A stretch of 64,000 nucleotides of DNA from Alsobacter soli (GCF_003004785.1 NZ_PVZS01000022.1:20977-84976); one strand, 5' to 3'; positions 16,050 through 26,335 are shown, counted from the first letter of the stretch. Notes: a model not told the origin generated them from the sequence alone. Numbers and translations: made by a program.

Positions 16050-18047
16050 TCAGCCCTCGCCACCCAGATCGGCGAGCACGCGCGCTTCCAGGCGTGCGAA
16101 ATAGGCCTCCAGGCCAGGATGAGCGTCGCGCAAACGGCCAATCAGGCCGAGCGCGACGCTCCAATCCCCTACGCGCATCGCGCGAAGCAGGCTGTCGTGC
16201 GCACGCGCGAACGCTTCCGCCTCCGGCCCCAGGGCGGATCGTTCTCCCAGGACCGCGAGGATGGGCGACAACTCCTGTCGTCCCTTCACGGCGATCCGGT
16301 CGAGTTCAAGAAAGACGAACTCGTCCCCGGCGGCCTTTGCGGTTTCCTCTCCCACCAGGAGCGACACCGCGAACGTCTTGGACAGGCCCTCGATGCGGGA
16401 GGCCAGGTTCACCGGATCCCCCAGCACCGAATAGTCGAACCGCCACCGCGATCCGAAATTGCCGACCACGCAATCGCCGGTGTTGATCCCGACGCCAACG
16501 GCGAACCGTGGCGCCCCGGGGCCCTCCTCCGCCGCGAGTTCCGCGTTCACCTGATCCACAGCCCGCAACATGGCCAAGCCCGCGCGGACCGCCTGGGCGG
16601 CATGGCCGGGATTCGCCAGGGGAGCGTTCCAGAACGCCATGACGCAGTCGCCGATGTACTTGTCGATGGTGCCGCCCTGCTCCAGGACGGCCGCCGACAG
16701 AGGCTCCAGCAGTCGATTGATGAGGGAAGTCAGCCTTTCCGGCTGATCCCGAAGGCGCTCGGAGATCTCCGTAAAGCCCCGCACGTCGCAGAATAGGATC
16801 GACAGGCTGCGCCGCTCACCGCCGAGGCGCAGGGCTTCCGGGTTTCGGGCCAACTCTTCCACCATGGCCGGCGCGAGGTAGCGCGAGAAGGCGTCCGAAA
16901 CGGCTCGCCGGAGTCGTCGCTCGCGGGCGTAATCGAGGCCGACCCGGCTGGCGAAGGCTGAAAGCGATGTCGCCAATGGCAGGGCCGGCGAAGCCCAGAC
17001 GCGGCCATAGCGTAGCAGGACCCACGAGCCCATCAGGAGCGCCGGAAACCACAGGGCCGCAACGATAGCCGTGCGCCATGACGTCCGCCGGCCCGCCACG
17101 AGCGACGCGACGCCCGCAAACGCCAGCCCCGCGAAGAACAGCACTAGCCATGGCGTTTGCGCCACAAAGAGCCCAAGCCGAAGGTTATCGTAGATCGCGG
17201 CCTGGATCTCGACGCCGGCGGTCAGCGTCTGCTCCCGAACCGTATAGGCTGTCGCAAAAGCGTCTCCTGCGCCGCTGTTGGCCGCGGGCGGATGGCTGAG
17301 GCTCAGGCCCACGAACACGGTTTGGCCGCGCAGGCGTCCCGGCGGAAGGAAGCGGTCGGGGTCGAGGGCCTGGTAATAGGAAACTGTGGGGTAGCTGCGG
17401 GCCGGGCCGAAATACTGGATCATGGCGCCCGGCGGAGGCGTCCTCGGATCCAGGCCAGCGGCCCGGAGCGCCTGCGCGGCGAAGCTGTCCTCGCCATCCG
17501 GCATGCGCCGGAGATACGCGTCTCCATCGAGATCGACCGAGGTCGACCCCGAACGGGCCCCGGCGTCGAGCAGCGGCTGGATAGGCTCGACCCGCGTGGT
17601 CTGCACGCCCTGCGGCATCGCGATCACGCTCTCCTCCGCCGAGAGCACGACGTCATTCCCCATCGCGGCGGCCAACGCCGCGTCGTCCTGCGGCTGCGAC
17701 GGTTCGCTGAAGAGGATGTCGAGCGCGATGACCTTTGCGCCCGCCTCGCGCAACTTGCGGACGAGGTGGGCGTGGAGACTGCGCGGCCACGGCCAGCGCT
17801 GGCCCAGTTCGGAAAACGAAGGCTCGTCGATGGCGACGATCACAGCTCCTGGCTCGGCGGGTCGGGCCGGAAGCGTCGTGGACGCGAAGTCGAAAAGGCG
17901 CTGGTCCACGAGGCGGAAGGGCTCGAGCAGGAAAAGCAACCCGAGCGCGACGGCAAGCGCCAGCGCGAGCAGATGGGCCCGGCTGCGGCTTTCCGGATCG
18001 CGGCGCCCGAGCAGGGCGATGGACGGACGGGGCAGCGCGAGCTTCAC
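16050..18047 (-). CDS. CHASE2-domain adenylate/guanylate cyclase
   Basis: A 665-residue membrane sensor enzyme. After a short basic N-terminus and one helix (LLALALAVALGLLFLL), a periplasmic CHASE2 domain spans about residues 45-300 (VIVAIDEPSFSELGQRWPWPRSLHA and ALDILFSEPS are hallmarks). Three close membrane helices follow (about 305-385), then a cytoplasmic class III cyclase domain (about 425-600). Catalytic residues are present: FCDVRGFT, DKYIGDCVMAFW, and FDYSVLGDPVNLASRIE. It makes cAMP or cGMP on periplasmic cues. The GTG start comes 1 bp after the stop of the FecR-TPR-barrel gene, so the pair is translationally coupled. Confidence 0.93.
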   Translation of the reverse strand: MKLALPRPSIALLGRRDPESRSRAHLLALALAVALGLLFLLEPFRLVDQRLFDFASTTLPARPAEPGAVIVAIDEPSFSELGQRWPWPRSLHAHLVRKLREAGAKVIALDILFSEPSQPQDDAALAAAMGNDVVLSAEESVIAMPQGVQTTRVEPIQPLLDAGARSGSTSVDLDGDAYLRRMPDGEDSFAAQALRAAGLDPRTPPPGAMIQYFGPARSYPTVSYYQALDPDRFLPPGRLRGQTVFVGLSLSHPPAANSGAGDAFATAYTVREQTLTAGVEIQAAIYDNLRLGLFVAQTPWLVLFFAGLAFAGVASLVAGRRTSWRTAIVAALWFPALLMGSWVLLRYGRVWASPALPLATSLSAFASRVGLDYARERRLRRAVSDAFSRYLAPAMVEELARNPEALRLGGERRSLSILFCDVRGFTEISERLRDQPERLTSLINRLLEPLSAAVLEQGGTIDKYIGDCVMAFWNAPLANPGHAAQAVRAGLAMLRAVDQVNAELAAEEGPGAPRFAVGVGINTGDCVVGNFGSRWRFDYSVLGDPVNLASRIEGLSKTFAVSLLVGEETAKAAGDEFVFLELDRIAVKGRQELSPILAVLGERSALGPEAEAFARAHDSLLRAMRVGDWSVALGLIGRLRDAHPGLEAYFARLEARVLADLGGEG

Positions 18048-18048
18048 G

Positions 18049-21000
18049 TCAGAACCGCGCGGTGGCGGTCGCCGTAAACGTGCGGCGCGCGCCGATGACG
18101 CCGCTGACCCGCTCGGCCTTCTCGTCGAAGATATTCAGGACGCCCACGCCGAGCTGAAGATGGCGGTCCTGTGTCTCCCAGGTGAGCGAAGCGTCCGTCG
18201 TCGCGAAATCGTCGATGCGCGTTCCCGCGAGGTCCCCACGGCGACCGCTCACCACCGTTTCGGCGAGGGTGAACTTGATGCGCGACGGGTGCACGAACGT
18301 CAGCCCCGCGCGGGCGAAGCGGGCCGGCACGTAGGGTACGGGCAGACCGGCCCCGAGGCCGTCCTTGATCGCGCTGTCGGTCGCGCCGACTGTTCCGAAC
18401 AGTCCGATGCCGTAGCCGAGCCAGACGTTGGCCGTGGCCGCCACCCGATCGATGCGCGCTTTCTCGATCCCGTACCCAAGCTGCGAATAGGGTACTTCAA
18501 TCGACAGGCCGCGCACGTCCTGGTGCTGGTATTCCACCACCGTGAAGAAGCGCTTCGTCCATTCGGCGTCCCAGCGGAGGATCCCGGAGTCGGTTCGGCC
18601 CCCGAATTGGCTGGGCAGCAGGTTCGGCGCGAGGCCGACCGTGTTCACGGGGGCGAGGGTCAGGTTTCCGAGCGGCTCGACGTCCTGGCGGTAGGCGGCG
18701 CGGAGCCACTGGCCTTCCCACGGCGACACGGCCACCCCGATGCGGGGACCCAGGAGGCGCCGGTCCTGGGCGCTGAAGGGGCGGTCAACCGGGGCCCCAT
18801 TCACGAGCGCTGTGAAAACGTCACCCGCGCTCCGGACGCGACTGTCCGTCGCCCGACTGAAAAGGCCGGCTTCCATTTCGAAAAAGTCCGAGGGGCGCCA
18901 AATCACGTCGGCGAAGCCGAGCAGCGATCGAAAGGTGGCGTCCTCCCGTGTGGCGCCGACCCCGCCGACCCGGAATCCGAAGATGTCGATCCCCACCCCG
19001 AGCGCGTCGTAGCCGGCGCTCCGACCGGTCGTGCCTTCGACGCCGTAGCGGAGCGTGAAATCACCCAGTCCGATCGCGTGGTTGACGGCCGCCGTTCCGA
19101 AATTGATGCGGCGCTGGTCGTATGAGGAGAGCACGGTCGGAAACGGCAGACCGACGCCGAAGAGGTCGAAGCTCGTGTCGGTCGTGGTCACCGAACGTGT
19201 TTTGGCCGTGCCGGCGAAGACCCCGACGTTCAGCGCGTTGCGATAACCGAAGGAATGGCTCCAGGCTAAACCGCCCTGCCCGCTGGTGCTGGGCTCGCGC
19301 ATCACCCCGTCGGGTCCAAGCGAGAGCCCGTTCAGGTACGGATCGAGCTGCGAATACTGGCCGTAGGCGACGAAGTGGTCCGCCTCGCTGGGCGCTACGC
19401 CAACGAACACGCTGCCGACGCGCGAGGTGTCCCACTCGCGACGGTTCGGGCCTGGCGTGCGCAGCACGCCCGCAGACGCCGTGAACGACGTCGGGTACGG
19501 TAGGTTGGAGAAGCCCTGGACCGTGGCGCTGGAAGTCCACCCTGTCCGGCCATTTTGCGTGAAGGTCCCGGCCGTCAGCTCGGTGTCCAGGAAGGGCCGC
19601 CGGATCACGTCAATGCGGCCGGCGCGACCCGAAACCGCCAGCGGATCATAGAGCAGGCCCTGCATGATGAGGCTGAAGGCCTGGTTGTCGGCCCCGAAGG
19701 TCTCGTTCTTGAGGTCTGGAACCGTGTTCAGCAGGGTCGGTCCGAGCCGCGCATTGGCGGCGTCGAAATAGCCGGTGGCCGAAAAAGGATCGAAGACACG
19801 GTCGCCGTAGTAGCGGGCCCAGGCGTCGAGGCCGATCAGGCGAAAGGCCTCGGCCATGTACGAGCCGCCGGACTTGGTGGCCGCCAGGGGCGAGAAGTAG
19901 CCACCCCTCGCACGGAAGCGGCGGATCGACTCGCGGGCGTTCTCGACGGCCTGGTCCGCCTGCATCTGGTCGATGGCGATGGCGGTGCGCAGCAGCGCGG
20001 TGACAGGATCGTTCGGGTCCAGGCGTTCTGCCGCATCGAACTGCTGGATCGCGAGGTCGACCTGCCCGTCCATGTAGTAGCCGACGGCGGCGGCCAGGAC
20101 CCCGTTTGCATAGGAGGGGTTCGCGGCGGTGCCGGCCAGGAAATACTCGACCGCCTTGGCGCTGTCGCCGCGCTGCAGGAAGACGCGGCCCTTGGCCGTG
20201 AGCGCGGCCGGAAAGCCGGGGTCGATCGCCAACGCCTTTTCGACGAGCGCGTCCGCCTCAGCCACGCGGCTCTGGTCGAGGAGCTTGATCGCGAGGTTGG
20301 CGTAGGCCACCGGGTCGTCGGGATCGACCTCGATGGCCCGGCGCAGGGCGGCCTCGGACTCGAGCGGGGCGTCCTTGGCGTCGTGGACCAGGCCCATGGC
20401 GTTCCACACCTGGGCGTCGCCGGGGGCAGCCGCGGCCGCGCGTTGCAGGTCGGCCAGGGCGCCGTCGAGATCGCTGTCGACGTCGCCCTTCAACATGGCG
20501 CGGGTGAGGAGCGCGATCGGGTCGTCCGGGTCGAGCCTGTTCAGTTTTTCCACGCGGGCGCGCATGGCGTCCCGCCGGTCCAGCGCGTAGGCGACCTGGG
20601 CGGAGAAGGCGGTCAGCAACGGGTCGTTTGGGAAGCGCTTCTCGGCTTCCTCAGCCTGCCGCGCGGCTTCTTCGAGGCCGACTGTGAAGCCGGACAGGAA
20701 GGCGCGCACGAGCGCGCCGTAGGCGTCGCCGGCGTCCACCTTGGGCTCCGGGAGCCGCTTGCGCGGGTCCGCGAGCGAGGCGGCGATGTATGCGCCGTAG
20801 GCGGCAGTCACGCGTCGACGGCCAGTCAGGCCGGCTTCGGCTCTTTTGTAACCAGCCGCCGCCTCCGCCCACCGCCGATCCAGAGCCGCGAGGCTCGCCG
20901 CCACCAGTTCGGCTCGCGCCCGCTGCGAACCCGAGAGCCCCTTCGCCCTCGCCTGGGCCAGCGCATTCGCGGCCACCGGGCGCGTGTCGCGGCCAAGCGC

Positions 21001-21747
21001 CATTTCCGCCAGAGCCAACCAATCCTCGGAAGTGCGGCGCTCCGCCGGCGTCTCCTCGATGCGCGCCTTTTCGGCGCGCAGCGTGCGTCCCCCGAGTGGG
21101 GTCGCCGGCATCCAGCCGAACGCGTCGCGAAGGTTGAGGTGCAGGAGCATCTGCTCCCGCTCCTTGCGTTGCACCAGGATGATCTTCGTGGGGGCCGAGC
21201 CCAGGGTGGCGACCGCCCCCTCGCCCTGGCGGACGATCACCGACCCTTGCGGGTTGGAGAACTCCACGACGCCCTCGATGACGATCAGGGACGAGCGGTT
21301 GCCCTCCACCGACAAGGACCAGTCGGTGCCGCGGATGGTGGCGGCCGCGGCAGGCGTCTTCACGACGACGCCCGTCCCGCCGCGGGCGGCGCGGGCCCAC
21401 ACGTTGCCGGAGGGGAGTTCGACCGTCGTGGGGCGATCTCCCTGGGCGATCTGATCCAGCACGAGCGTGGAGCGGGGGCCGACGCGGATCTGGGTCTGGT
21501 CCGAGAACAGGATGCCCAGGTTGCCGATCGCGTTGGTGCGCAGGGTGTCGCCGCCCAGCAGGTCCTGCCGCACCTCGGCCGGCCGCCAGCCTTCATCCCG
21601 AACGAGGCGAAGCTCCTCGCCGCCCTTGTTGGCGACGATCGATCCGAGCGCCCTGTCCGTCCGTGACACAGGCTCGGCCCGCGCCGCAGACGCCGACGCA
21701 CAAACGGCCACAGCAAGCGCCGCGTAAAATCCAGCCCCGCGTATCAT
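18049..21747 (-). CDS. FecR-TPR-outer-membrane beta-barrel fusion protein
   Basis: A 1232-residue exported protein. A signal peptide (about 1-24, AVAVCASASAARA) is followed by a FecR domain (about 40-190: GDTLRTNAIGNLGILFSDQTQIRVGP, ATIRGTDWSLSV), a linker, and a long tetratricopeptide region (about 290-640, e.g. ALRRAIEVDPDDPVAYANLA). The C-terminal half (about 680-1232) has alternating beta strands and ends in TATARF with a terminal Phe, the outer-membrane barrel sorting mark. The last third recalls TonB-dependent receptor barrels, but no plug or TonB box is seen. It is co-transcribed with the downstream CHASE2 cyclase, so it may be the outer-membrane sensor that feeds it. Confidence 0.85.
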   Translation of the reverse strand: MIRGAGFYAALAVAVCASASAARAEPVSRTDRALGSIVANKGGEELRLVRDEGWRPAEVRQDLLGGDTLRTNAIGNLGILFSDQTQIRVGPRSTLVLDQIAQGDRPTTVELPSGNVWARAARGGTGVVVKTPAAAATIRGTDWSLSVEGNRSSLIVIEGVVEFSNPQGSVIVRQGEGAVATLGSAPTKIILVQRKEREQMLLHLNLRDAFGWMPATPLGGRTLRAEKARIEETPAERRTSEDWLALAEMALGRDTRPVAANALAQARAKGLSGSQRARAELVAASLAALDRRWAEAAAGYKRAEAGLTGRRRVTAAYGAYIAASLADPRKRLPEPKVDAGDAYGALVRAFLSGFTVGLEEAARQAEEAEKRFPNDPLLTAFSAQVAYALDRRDAMRARVEKLNRLDPDDPIALLTRAMLKGDVDSDLDGALADLQRAAAAAPGDAQVWNAMGLVHDAKDAPLESEAALRRAIEVDPDDPVAYANLAIKLLDQSRVAEADALVEKALAIDPGFPAALTAKGRVFLQRGDSAKAVEYFLAGTAANPSYANGVLAAAVGYYMDGQVDLAIQQFDAAERLDPNDPVTALLRTAIAIDQMQADQAVENARESIRRFRARGGYFSPLAATKSGGSYMAEAFRLIGLDAWARYYGDRVFDPFSATGYFDAANARLGPTLLNTVPDLKNETFGADNQAFSLIMQGLLYDPLAVSGRAGRIDVIRRPFLDTELTAGTFTQNGRTGWTSSATVQGFSNLPYPTSFTASAGVLRTPGPNRREWDTSRVGSVFVGVAPSEADHFVAYGQYSQLDPYLNGLSLGPDGVMREPSTSGQGGLAWSHSFGYRNALNVGVFAGTAKTRSVTTTDTSFDLFGVGLPFPTVLSSYDQRRINFGTAAVNHAIGLGDFTLRYGVEGTTGRSAGYDALGVGIDIFGFRVGGVGATREDATFRSLLGFADVIWRPSDFFEMEAGLFSRATDSRVRSAGDVFTALVNGAPVDRPFSAQDRRLLGPRIGVAVSPWEGQWLRAAYRQDVEPLGNLTLAPVNTVGLAPNLLPSQFGGRTDSGILRWDAEWTKRFFTVVEYQHQDVRGLSIEVPYSQLGYGIEKARIDRVAATANVWLGYGIGLFGTVGATDSAIKDGLGAGLPVPYVPARFARAGLTFVHPSRIKFTLAETVVSGRRGDLAGTRIDDFATTDASLTWETQDRHLQLGVGVLNIFDEKAERVSGVIGARRTFTATATARF

Positions 21748-22106
21748 CCATCATGCCCCTGCGCGTCTAAGGCGCGCATTGAAACGCTCTGGCCCGAGCA
21801 GGGAAGAAACGGCCTTGTATTGCGGTTTTTGAAAAACTGTTCCGCAACCTTGCCTTTAACCTTGTGCACTCTTCTTACTGCGCGTCCCACGGTCAAGAAC
21901 GCTGCCGTGAGTTGCCGTCATTAGAGGACATGCGTGTTCAATCCGTCACGCTTGGATCAGCATGTGCGCCAGCGCACATCGCGGATCTTCTCATACGGAT
22001 TCGCGCCAAGCTTGCTCCACCGCGCTGCCCAGAGTATGAGACGCCGCAACGGGCCGGACGCGATGCGCGATGCCGGCCCCTGACTTTTCCAACATCGCGG
22101 ATCGAC
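21748..22106. other. Divergent intergenic region, FecR-barrel gene / rimO
   Basis: This 359-bp region must hold promoters in both directions. It includes an AT-rich stretch around 21818-21850 (GGTTTTTGAAAAACTG), a small TTTTTGAAAAA inverted repeat that could be a promoter or operator part. No gene, RNA or clear sigma-factor box could be assigned. The frame ahead of rimO is open but not family-like. Confidence 0.4.
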
Positions 22107-23423
22107 ATGACGGCCCAGCCCCGTATCTCCTTCGTCTCGCTCGGCTGCCCGAAGGCGCTGGTGGACAGCGAGCGGATCATCACGCAGCTGCGGGCCGAAG
22201 GTTATGAGCTGGTGAAGTCCCACCAGGGCGCCGACGCCGTGATCGTGAACACTTGCGGCTTCCTGGACAGTGCGAAGGCGGAGTCGCTCGCCAACATCGG
22301 CGAGGCGCTCAAGGAGAACGGCAAGGTCATCGTCACCGGCTGCATGGGCGCCGAGCCGGAGCAGATCCGCGCGACGCATCCTGGCGTGCTCGCCATCACC
22401 GGGCCGCAGGCCTACGAGAGCGTGCTGAGCGCCGTCCACGAGGCCGTGCCGCCGGCGCACGACCCGTTTCTCGACCTTGTCCCGCCGCAGGGCGTCAAGC
22501 TCACGCCGCGGCACTACGCGTACCTGAAGATCTCAGAAGGCTGCAACAACCGCTGCACCTTCTGCATCATCCCGAAGCTGCGCGGCGATCTCATTTCGCG
22601 ACCGGCCGGCGAGGTCCTGCGCGAGGCCGAGAAGCTGGTGAAAGCCGGCGTCAAGGAGCTGCTGGTCGTCTCCCAGGACACCTCGGCCTACGGGGTGGAC
22701 GTGAAGTACGCCACGAGCCCCTGGCAGGACCGGGAGGTGCGCACGCGCTTCTATGACCTCTCCAAGGAGCTGGGCGAGCTCGGCGCCTGGGTGCGCCTCC
22801 ATTACGTGTACCCCTACCCGCACGTGGACGAGGTGATCCCGCTGATGGCGGAGGGCAAGGTGCTGCCCTACCTCGACATCCCTTTCCAGCATGCTTCCCC
22901 TACCGTGCTGAAAGCGATGCGTCGCCCCGGAAACCAGGAAAAGACCCTGGACCGCATCCGCTCCTGGCGGGAGGTCTGCCCGGACCTGGCGATCCGGTCC
23001 ACCTTCATCGTGGGCTTCCCGGGCGAGACGGACGAGGATTTCGAGCAGCTGCTCGCTTTCCTGGACGAGGCTAGGCTCGAGCGCGTCGGCTGCTTCAAGT
23101 ACGAGGCGGTAACGGGCGCAAAGGCCAACGAGTTGGGGCTTCCTGTCGTGCCCGAAGAGGTCAAGCAGCAGCGCTGGGACCGCTTCATGGCCCGGCAGCA
23201 GGCGATCAGCGCCAAGCGCCTCGCCTCGCGCGTGGGCCGGCGCATCAAGGTCATCATCGACGAGCCCGGACCGACGGTGTCGAAGGGACGCTCGCAGTGG
23301 GATGCGCCGGAGATCGACGGCTCCGTCTTTGTGGGGAGCCGCCGGCCTCTGCGGGCCGGTGATATCGTGACCGTGAAGATCGAAAGGGCAGACGCCTACG
23401 ACCTGCACGGCGTCGCGGTGTAG
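22107..23423 (+). CDS. rimO: Ribosomal protein S12 methylthiotransferase RimO
   Basis: A 438-residue radical-SAM enzyme that adds a methylthio group to Asp88 of ribosomal protein S12. The N-terminal UPF0004 domain has its three cluster cysteines ([27 protein letters not shown]). The radical-SAM motif is CNNRCTFC (Cys 146, 150, 153), followed by IIPKLRG. A C-terminal TRAM domain ends the protein (from about 370). The start is ATG 22107, where family homology begins ([14 protein letters not shown]). The S12-specific GCPK start separates it from the tRNA enzyme MiaB. Confidence 0.96.
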   Translation: MTAQPRISFVSLGCPKALVDSERIITQLRAEGYELVKSHQGADAVIVNTCGFLDSAKAESLANIGEALKENGKVIVTGCMGAEPEQIRATHPGVLAITGPQAYESVLSAVHEAVPPAHDPFLDLVPPQGVKLTPRHYAYLKISEGCNNRCTFCIIPKLRGDLISRPAGEVLREAEKLVKAGVKELLVVSQDTSAYGVDVKYATSPWQDREVRTRFYDLSKELGELGAWVRLHYVYPYPHVDEVIPLMAEGKVLPYLDIPFQHASPTVLKAMRRPGNQEKTLDRIRSWREVCPDLAIRSTFIVGFPGETDEDFEQLLAFLDEARLERVGCFKYEAVTGAKANELGLPVVPEEVKQQRWDRFMARQQAISAKRLASRVGRRIKVIIDEPGPTVSKGRSQWDAPEIDGSVFVGSRRPLRAGDIVTVKIERADAYDLHGVAV

Positions 23424-23432
23424 CTGGATGGG

Positions 23433-24161
23433 ATGGTCGCGCCGGAGATCCTAGCCAGGCTGAAGGCTCACGAGGTGACCGTGCATCGCACGGCGCAGCT
23501 GAGCGGCTATGGCCGCTTCGAGCGCAAGGTCGTCCTGTACAATTCGGTGTCGGCGCGGGACTGCTCCTTCGGAGCTTACAGCTACGTCGCGCCATGGGCT
23601 CACCTGCTGTTCGTCGACGTCGATCGCTATTGCAGCATCGGCGACCACGTGACCATCGGCGGATCGGTGCACCCCTTGGATGCCGTATCGACCTCGCCGG
23701 CCTTTTATGACCGCCGGCTCTTCGGTCCTCAGGCCTGGGCGCCGCCCGCCTTCGATCGGCGCGGAAAGCGGGTTCGGATCGGCCCCGATGTCTGGCTCGG
23801 CGCCCATGCCCTTGTGCGAGATGGGGTCACCATCGGGCCGGGAGCCGTGATCGGCGCGGGCTCGGTCGTGACGAAAGACGTCGAGCCCTTCGCGATCGCG
23901 GTTGGAAATCCAGCAAAAGTTATCCGGTCCCGGTTCCCCGAACGATTGTGCGACGCGTTGCTCATCCTCGCTTGGTGGAACTACGACTGGCCCAGCTGCG
24001 AAGCGGCGGGCGAGATCGATTGGGGGAGGCTCGATGAGGCCGTTCCCCGCATGGAGAGTCTGATCGCGTCGGGGGCAGTGAATGTGATCGACGCCGCCGT
24101 GGTCGATGCCGGCTCCGCAGCAGCAGAAACAGGGCGCTCCACCGCCCGGCCGGAGACGTAA
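23433..24161 (+). CDS. Hexapeptide-repeat O-acetyltransferase (CatB/Vat-like)
   Basis: A 242-residue left-handed beta-helix acyltransferase. Hexapeptide repeats run through about residues 30-165 ([21 protein letters not shown], the second block [24 protein letters not shown] in parts). The xenobiotic-acetyltransferase loop [14 protein letters not shown] carries the likely catalytic His. A helical tail follows ([11 protein letters not shown]). It acetylates a hydroxyl group on a sugar, antibiotic or surface polymer; the substrate is unknown. It follows rimO by 9 bp and may be co-transcribed. It faces the BMP-transporter operon across a terminator. Confidence 0.85.
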   Translation: MVAPEILARLKAHEVTVHRTAQLSGYGRFERKVVLYNSVSARDCSFGAYSYVAPWAHLLFVDVDRYCSIGDHVTIGGSVHPLDAVSTSPAFYDRRLFGPQAWAPPAFDRRGKRVRIGPDVWLGAHALVRDGVTIGPGAVIGAGSVVTKDVEPFAIAVGNPAKVIRSRFPERLCDALLILAWWNYDWPSCEAAGEIDWGRLDEAVPRMESLIASGAVNVIDAAVVDAGSAAAETGRSTARPET

Positions 24162-24162
24162 A

Positions 24163-24188
24163 CGAAAAGGGCGGCCTTCCGGCCGCCC
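24163..24188 (-). terminator. Intrinsic terminator of the BMP-type transporter operon
   Basis: GGGCGGCC-TTCC-GGCCGCCC is a perfect 8-bp stem. On the minus strand it is followed by TTTTCGTTT, 25 bp past the stop of the BMP receptor gene. The plus-strand acyltransferase, ending just before it, could use the same hairpin. Confidence 0.8.
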
Positions 24189-24213
24189 CGTCCCTGCAGG
24201 CAAGACCCGCAGA

Positions 24214-25284
24214 TCACTTCGGCAGCTTGTCGTCGATGCCCTTCACGTAGAAGTTCATCCCGAGAACCTGCTCATCGGACAGAGCGCCATTGCCCTTGCA
24301 CGGGACTTCCTTGCCCTCCTGGTCGTAGACCGGGCACTTGAAGGGGTTCAGCTTGCCGGACTTGATGGCCTGCTCCGTGTCCTCGGCCATCTTCTTCACG
24401 TCGTCAGGCATGTTGGTGAACGGCGCCATGTTCACCATGTTGGCGGCGAAACCGCCCCAGGTGTCCTCGGACTTCCACTTGCCGTCCAGCACGAGCTTCG
24501 TGCGGGCGATGTAGTAGTCGTCCCAGTGATCGACGATGGAGGTGAGGATCGACTTGGGCGCAAAGCGGATCATGTCCGAAGCCTGGCCGAAGGCGAGCTT
24601 GCCGCGCGCCTCGGCCTGCTGGAGCGGAGCCGGGCTATCGGTGTGCTGGGTGATGATGTCCGCGCCCTGGTCGAGCAACGCCTTGGCGGCGTCGGCCTCC
24701 TTGCCGGGGTCGAACCAGGTGTTGGCCCAGACGATCTTCACCTTGATGTTCGGGTTCACCGACTGCGCGCCGAGCATGAAGGAGTTGATGCCCGACACGA
24801 CCTCCGGGATGGGGAAGGACGCCACGTAGCCGATGACGTTCGACTTCGTCATCTTGCCGGCGATCACGCCCTGGACGTAGCGGCCCTCGTGGAACTTGGC
24901 CGAATAGGTCGCGACGTTCTTGTCGCGCTTGTAGCCCGTGGCGTGCTCGAAAAAGACGTTCGGGTACTTCTTGGCGACCTTGAGGGTCGGCTCCATGAAG
25001 CCGAACGAGGTCGTGAAGATGAGCTTGTGGCCGGTGCGGGCGAGTTGCTCGATGGCGCGCTCGGAGTCCGCCTCCGGCACGTTCTCCAGGTAGGTCGTCT
25101 CGACCTTCTCGCCCAGCGCCTTCTCGAGCGCGAGCCGGCCCTGGTTGTGCTGATAGCTGTAGCCGAAATCGCCGATCGGGCCGACATACACGAAGCCGAC
25201 CTTGAGCTTGTCCGCGGCTGCCGCCGGCGCGGCCAGACCCGCCACGATCGCCAGCGCGCCAGCGATCTTGAGCACTGTCTTCAT
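24214..25284 (-). CDS. BMP family ABC transporter substrate-binding protein
   Basis: A 356-residue periplasmic receptor of the basic-membrane-protein (PnrA/Med) family. The signal peptide is MKTVLKIAGALAIVAGLAA, cleaved after AAA. Family landmarks are VGFVYVGPIGDFGYSYQHNQG, the GHKLIFTTSFGFMEP stretch, and DIITQHTDSPAPLQQAE. Relatives bind nucleosides or purine derivatives. It is the last gene of a minus-strand operon (ATPase, permease, permease, receptor), 131 bp after the second permease, which leaves room for its own promoter. The family-like start is chosen; upstream in-frame ATGs add unrelated sequence. Confidence 0.92.
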   Translation of the reverse strand: MKTVLKIAGALAIVAGLAAPAAAADKLKVGFVYVGPIGDFGYSYQHNQGRLALEKALGEKVETTYLENVPEADSERAIEQLARTGHKLIFTTSFGFMEPTLKVAKKYPNVFFEHATGYKRDKNVATYSAKFHEGRYVQGVIAGKMTKSNVIGYVASFPIPEVVSGINSFMLGAQSVNPNIKVKIVWANTWFDPGKEADAAKALLDQGADIITQHTDSPAPLQQAEARGKLAFGQASDMIRFAPKSILTSIVDHWDDYYIARTKLVLDGKWKSEDTWGGFAANMVNMAPFTNMPDDVKKMAEDTEQAIKSGKLNPFKCPVYDQEGKEVPCKGNGALSDEQVLGMNFYVKGIDDKLPK

Positions 25285-25415
25285 TCTCGTCTCCACTCCG
25301 GGACTATGACTTCGGGCGAGGCCAATCCCGTCCCTGCCTCTCCCCAAAATACATCGCGCCGCATCGCACAAGCTGAAATCCGGCATCGATCGCCGCGCAT
25401 TCTGCTTGTAGCAAA

Positions 25416-26333
25416 TCAGCGATCCGGCACGAAAGAGGTTCCCAGAGATCCAGGCGCAATCGCGGCCTTGCGCCGACCCAGCGACATCAGCACCAGCGCC
25501 ACGATGGTCGCCACGTAGGGAAAGGCGGACATCACCTGGGACGGGAAGCCCAACGAAGCCGCCTGTGCATGCAGCTGCAGTACGGTCGCGCCGCCGAAGA
25601 GATAGGCTCCGAACAGCACGCGGAGCGGTTTCCAGGAGGCGAACACCACCAGGGCAAGGGCGATCCAGCCGCGGCCTGCCGTCATGCCCGGCGACCAAAA
25701 CGGCGTGTAAACGAGCGAGAGATAGGCGCCGGCCAGGCCGGCGCAGGCCCCGCCGAACAGGATGGCCAGCAGGCGAACCTGGATCACCGGCAGGCCCAGG
25801 GCGTGGGCCGAGGTGTGGTTCTCCCCTACTGAGCGAAGCGTGAGGCCGGCCCGGCTGCGCGAGAGGAACCAGAGGATGCCTCCAGCCAGGGCGAGCGACA
25901 GGTAAACAAAGGGATCCTCGCCAAAGACGAGCCGGCCGACGGCAGGCAAGTCCGAAAGGCCCGGGATACGGATCGGCGGGATAGCTTCCCGGCCGGAGCC
26001 GACGAACCCGGCGCCGATCAGGCCTGAAAGCCCCAGACCCATGATGGTCAGGGCCAGGCCAGAGGCGACTTGGTTGGTGGCGAGGCCAAGCACCAGCAAG
26101 GCGAAGAGCGCCGACAGCGCCGCACCGGCCGCGATCGCGGCCAGAACTCCGACCAGTGAGGAGCCGCTGAGCGTGGCGGCGGCGAAACCGCAGGAGGCTC
26201 CGACGGCCATCATGCCTTCCAGGCCGAGGTTCAGGACTCCGGCACGCTCGACCACGAGTTCGCCCAAGGCCGCGATCAGCAGCGGCGTCGCGGCCGTGAC
26301 AACCGTGATGAGAACGGCCTGCCAGATGTCCAT
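25416..26333 (-). CDS. ABC transporter permease, nucleoside type (NupQ/YufQ-like)
   Basis: A 305-residue permease of the branched-chain/ribose-type membrane fold, with eight to ten hydrophobic helices. Landmarks are LGELVVERAGVLNLGLEGMMAVGA near the start and GLPVIQVRLLAILFGGACAGLAGAYLSL in the second half, typical of the second permease in BMP-linked nucleoside importers. It starts 2 bp after the stop of the first permease, so it is co-translated with it. Confidence 0.9.
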   Translation of the reverse strand: MDIWQAVLITVVTAATPLLIAALGELVVERAGVLNLGLEGMMAVGASCGFAAATLSGSSLVGVLAAIAAGAALSALFALLVLGLATNQVASGLALTIMGLGLSGLIGAGFVGSGREAIPPIRIPGLSDLPAVGRLVFGEDPFVYLSLALAGGILWFLSRSRAGLTLRSVGENHTSAHALGLPVIQVRLLAILFGGACAGLAGAYLSLVYTPFWSPGMTAGRGWIALALVVFASWKPLRVLFGAYLFGGATVLQLHAQAASLGFPSQVMSAFPYVATIVALVLMSLGRRKAAIAPGSLGTSFVPDR

Positions 26334-26335
26334 TG

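Noticed and set aside
19555..21666. Long plus-strand open frame (703 codons) opposite the FecR-TPR-barrel gene
   Set aside because: Same composition bias. The minus-strand protein has signal peptide, FecR, TPR and barrel marks; this one has none.
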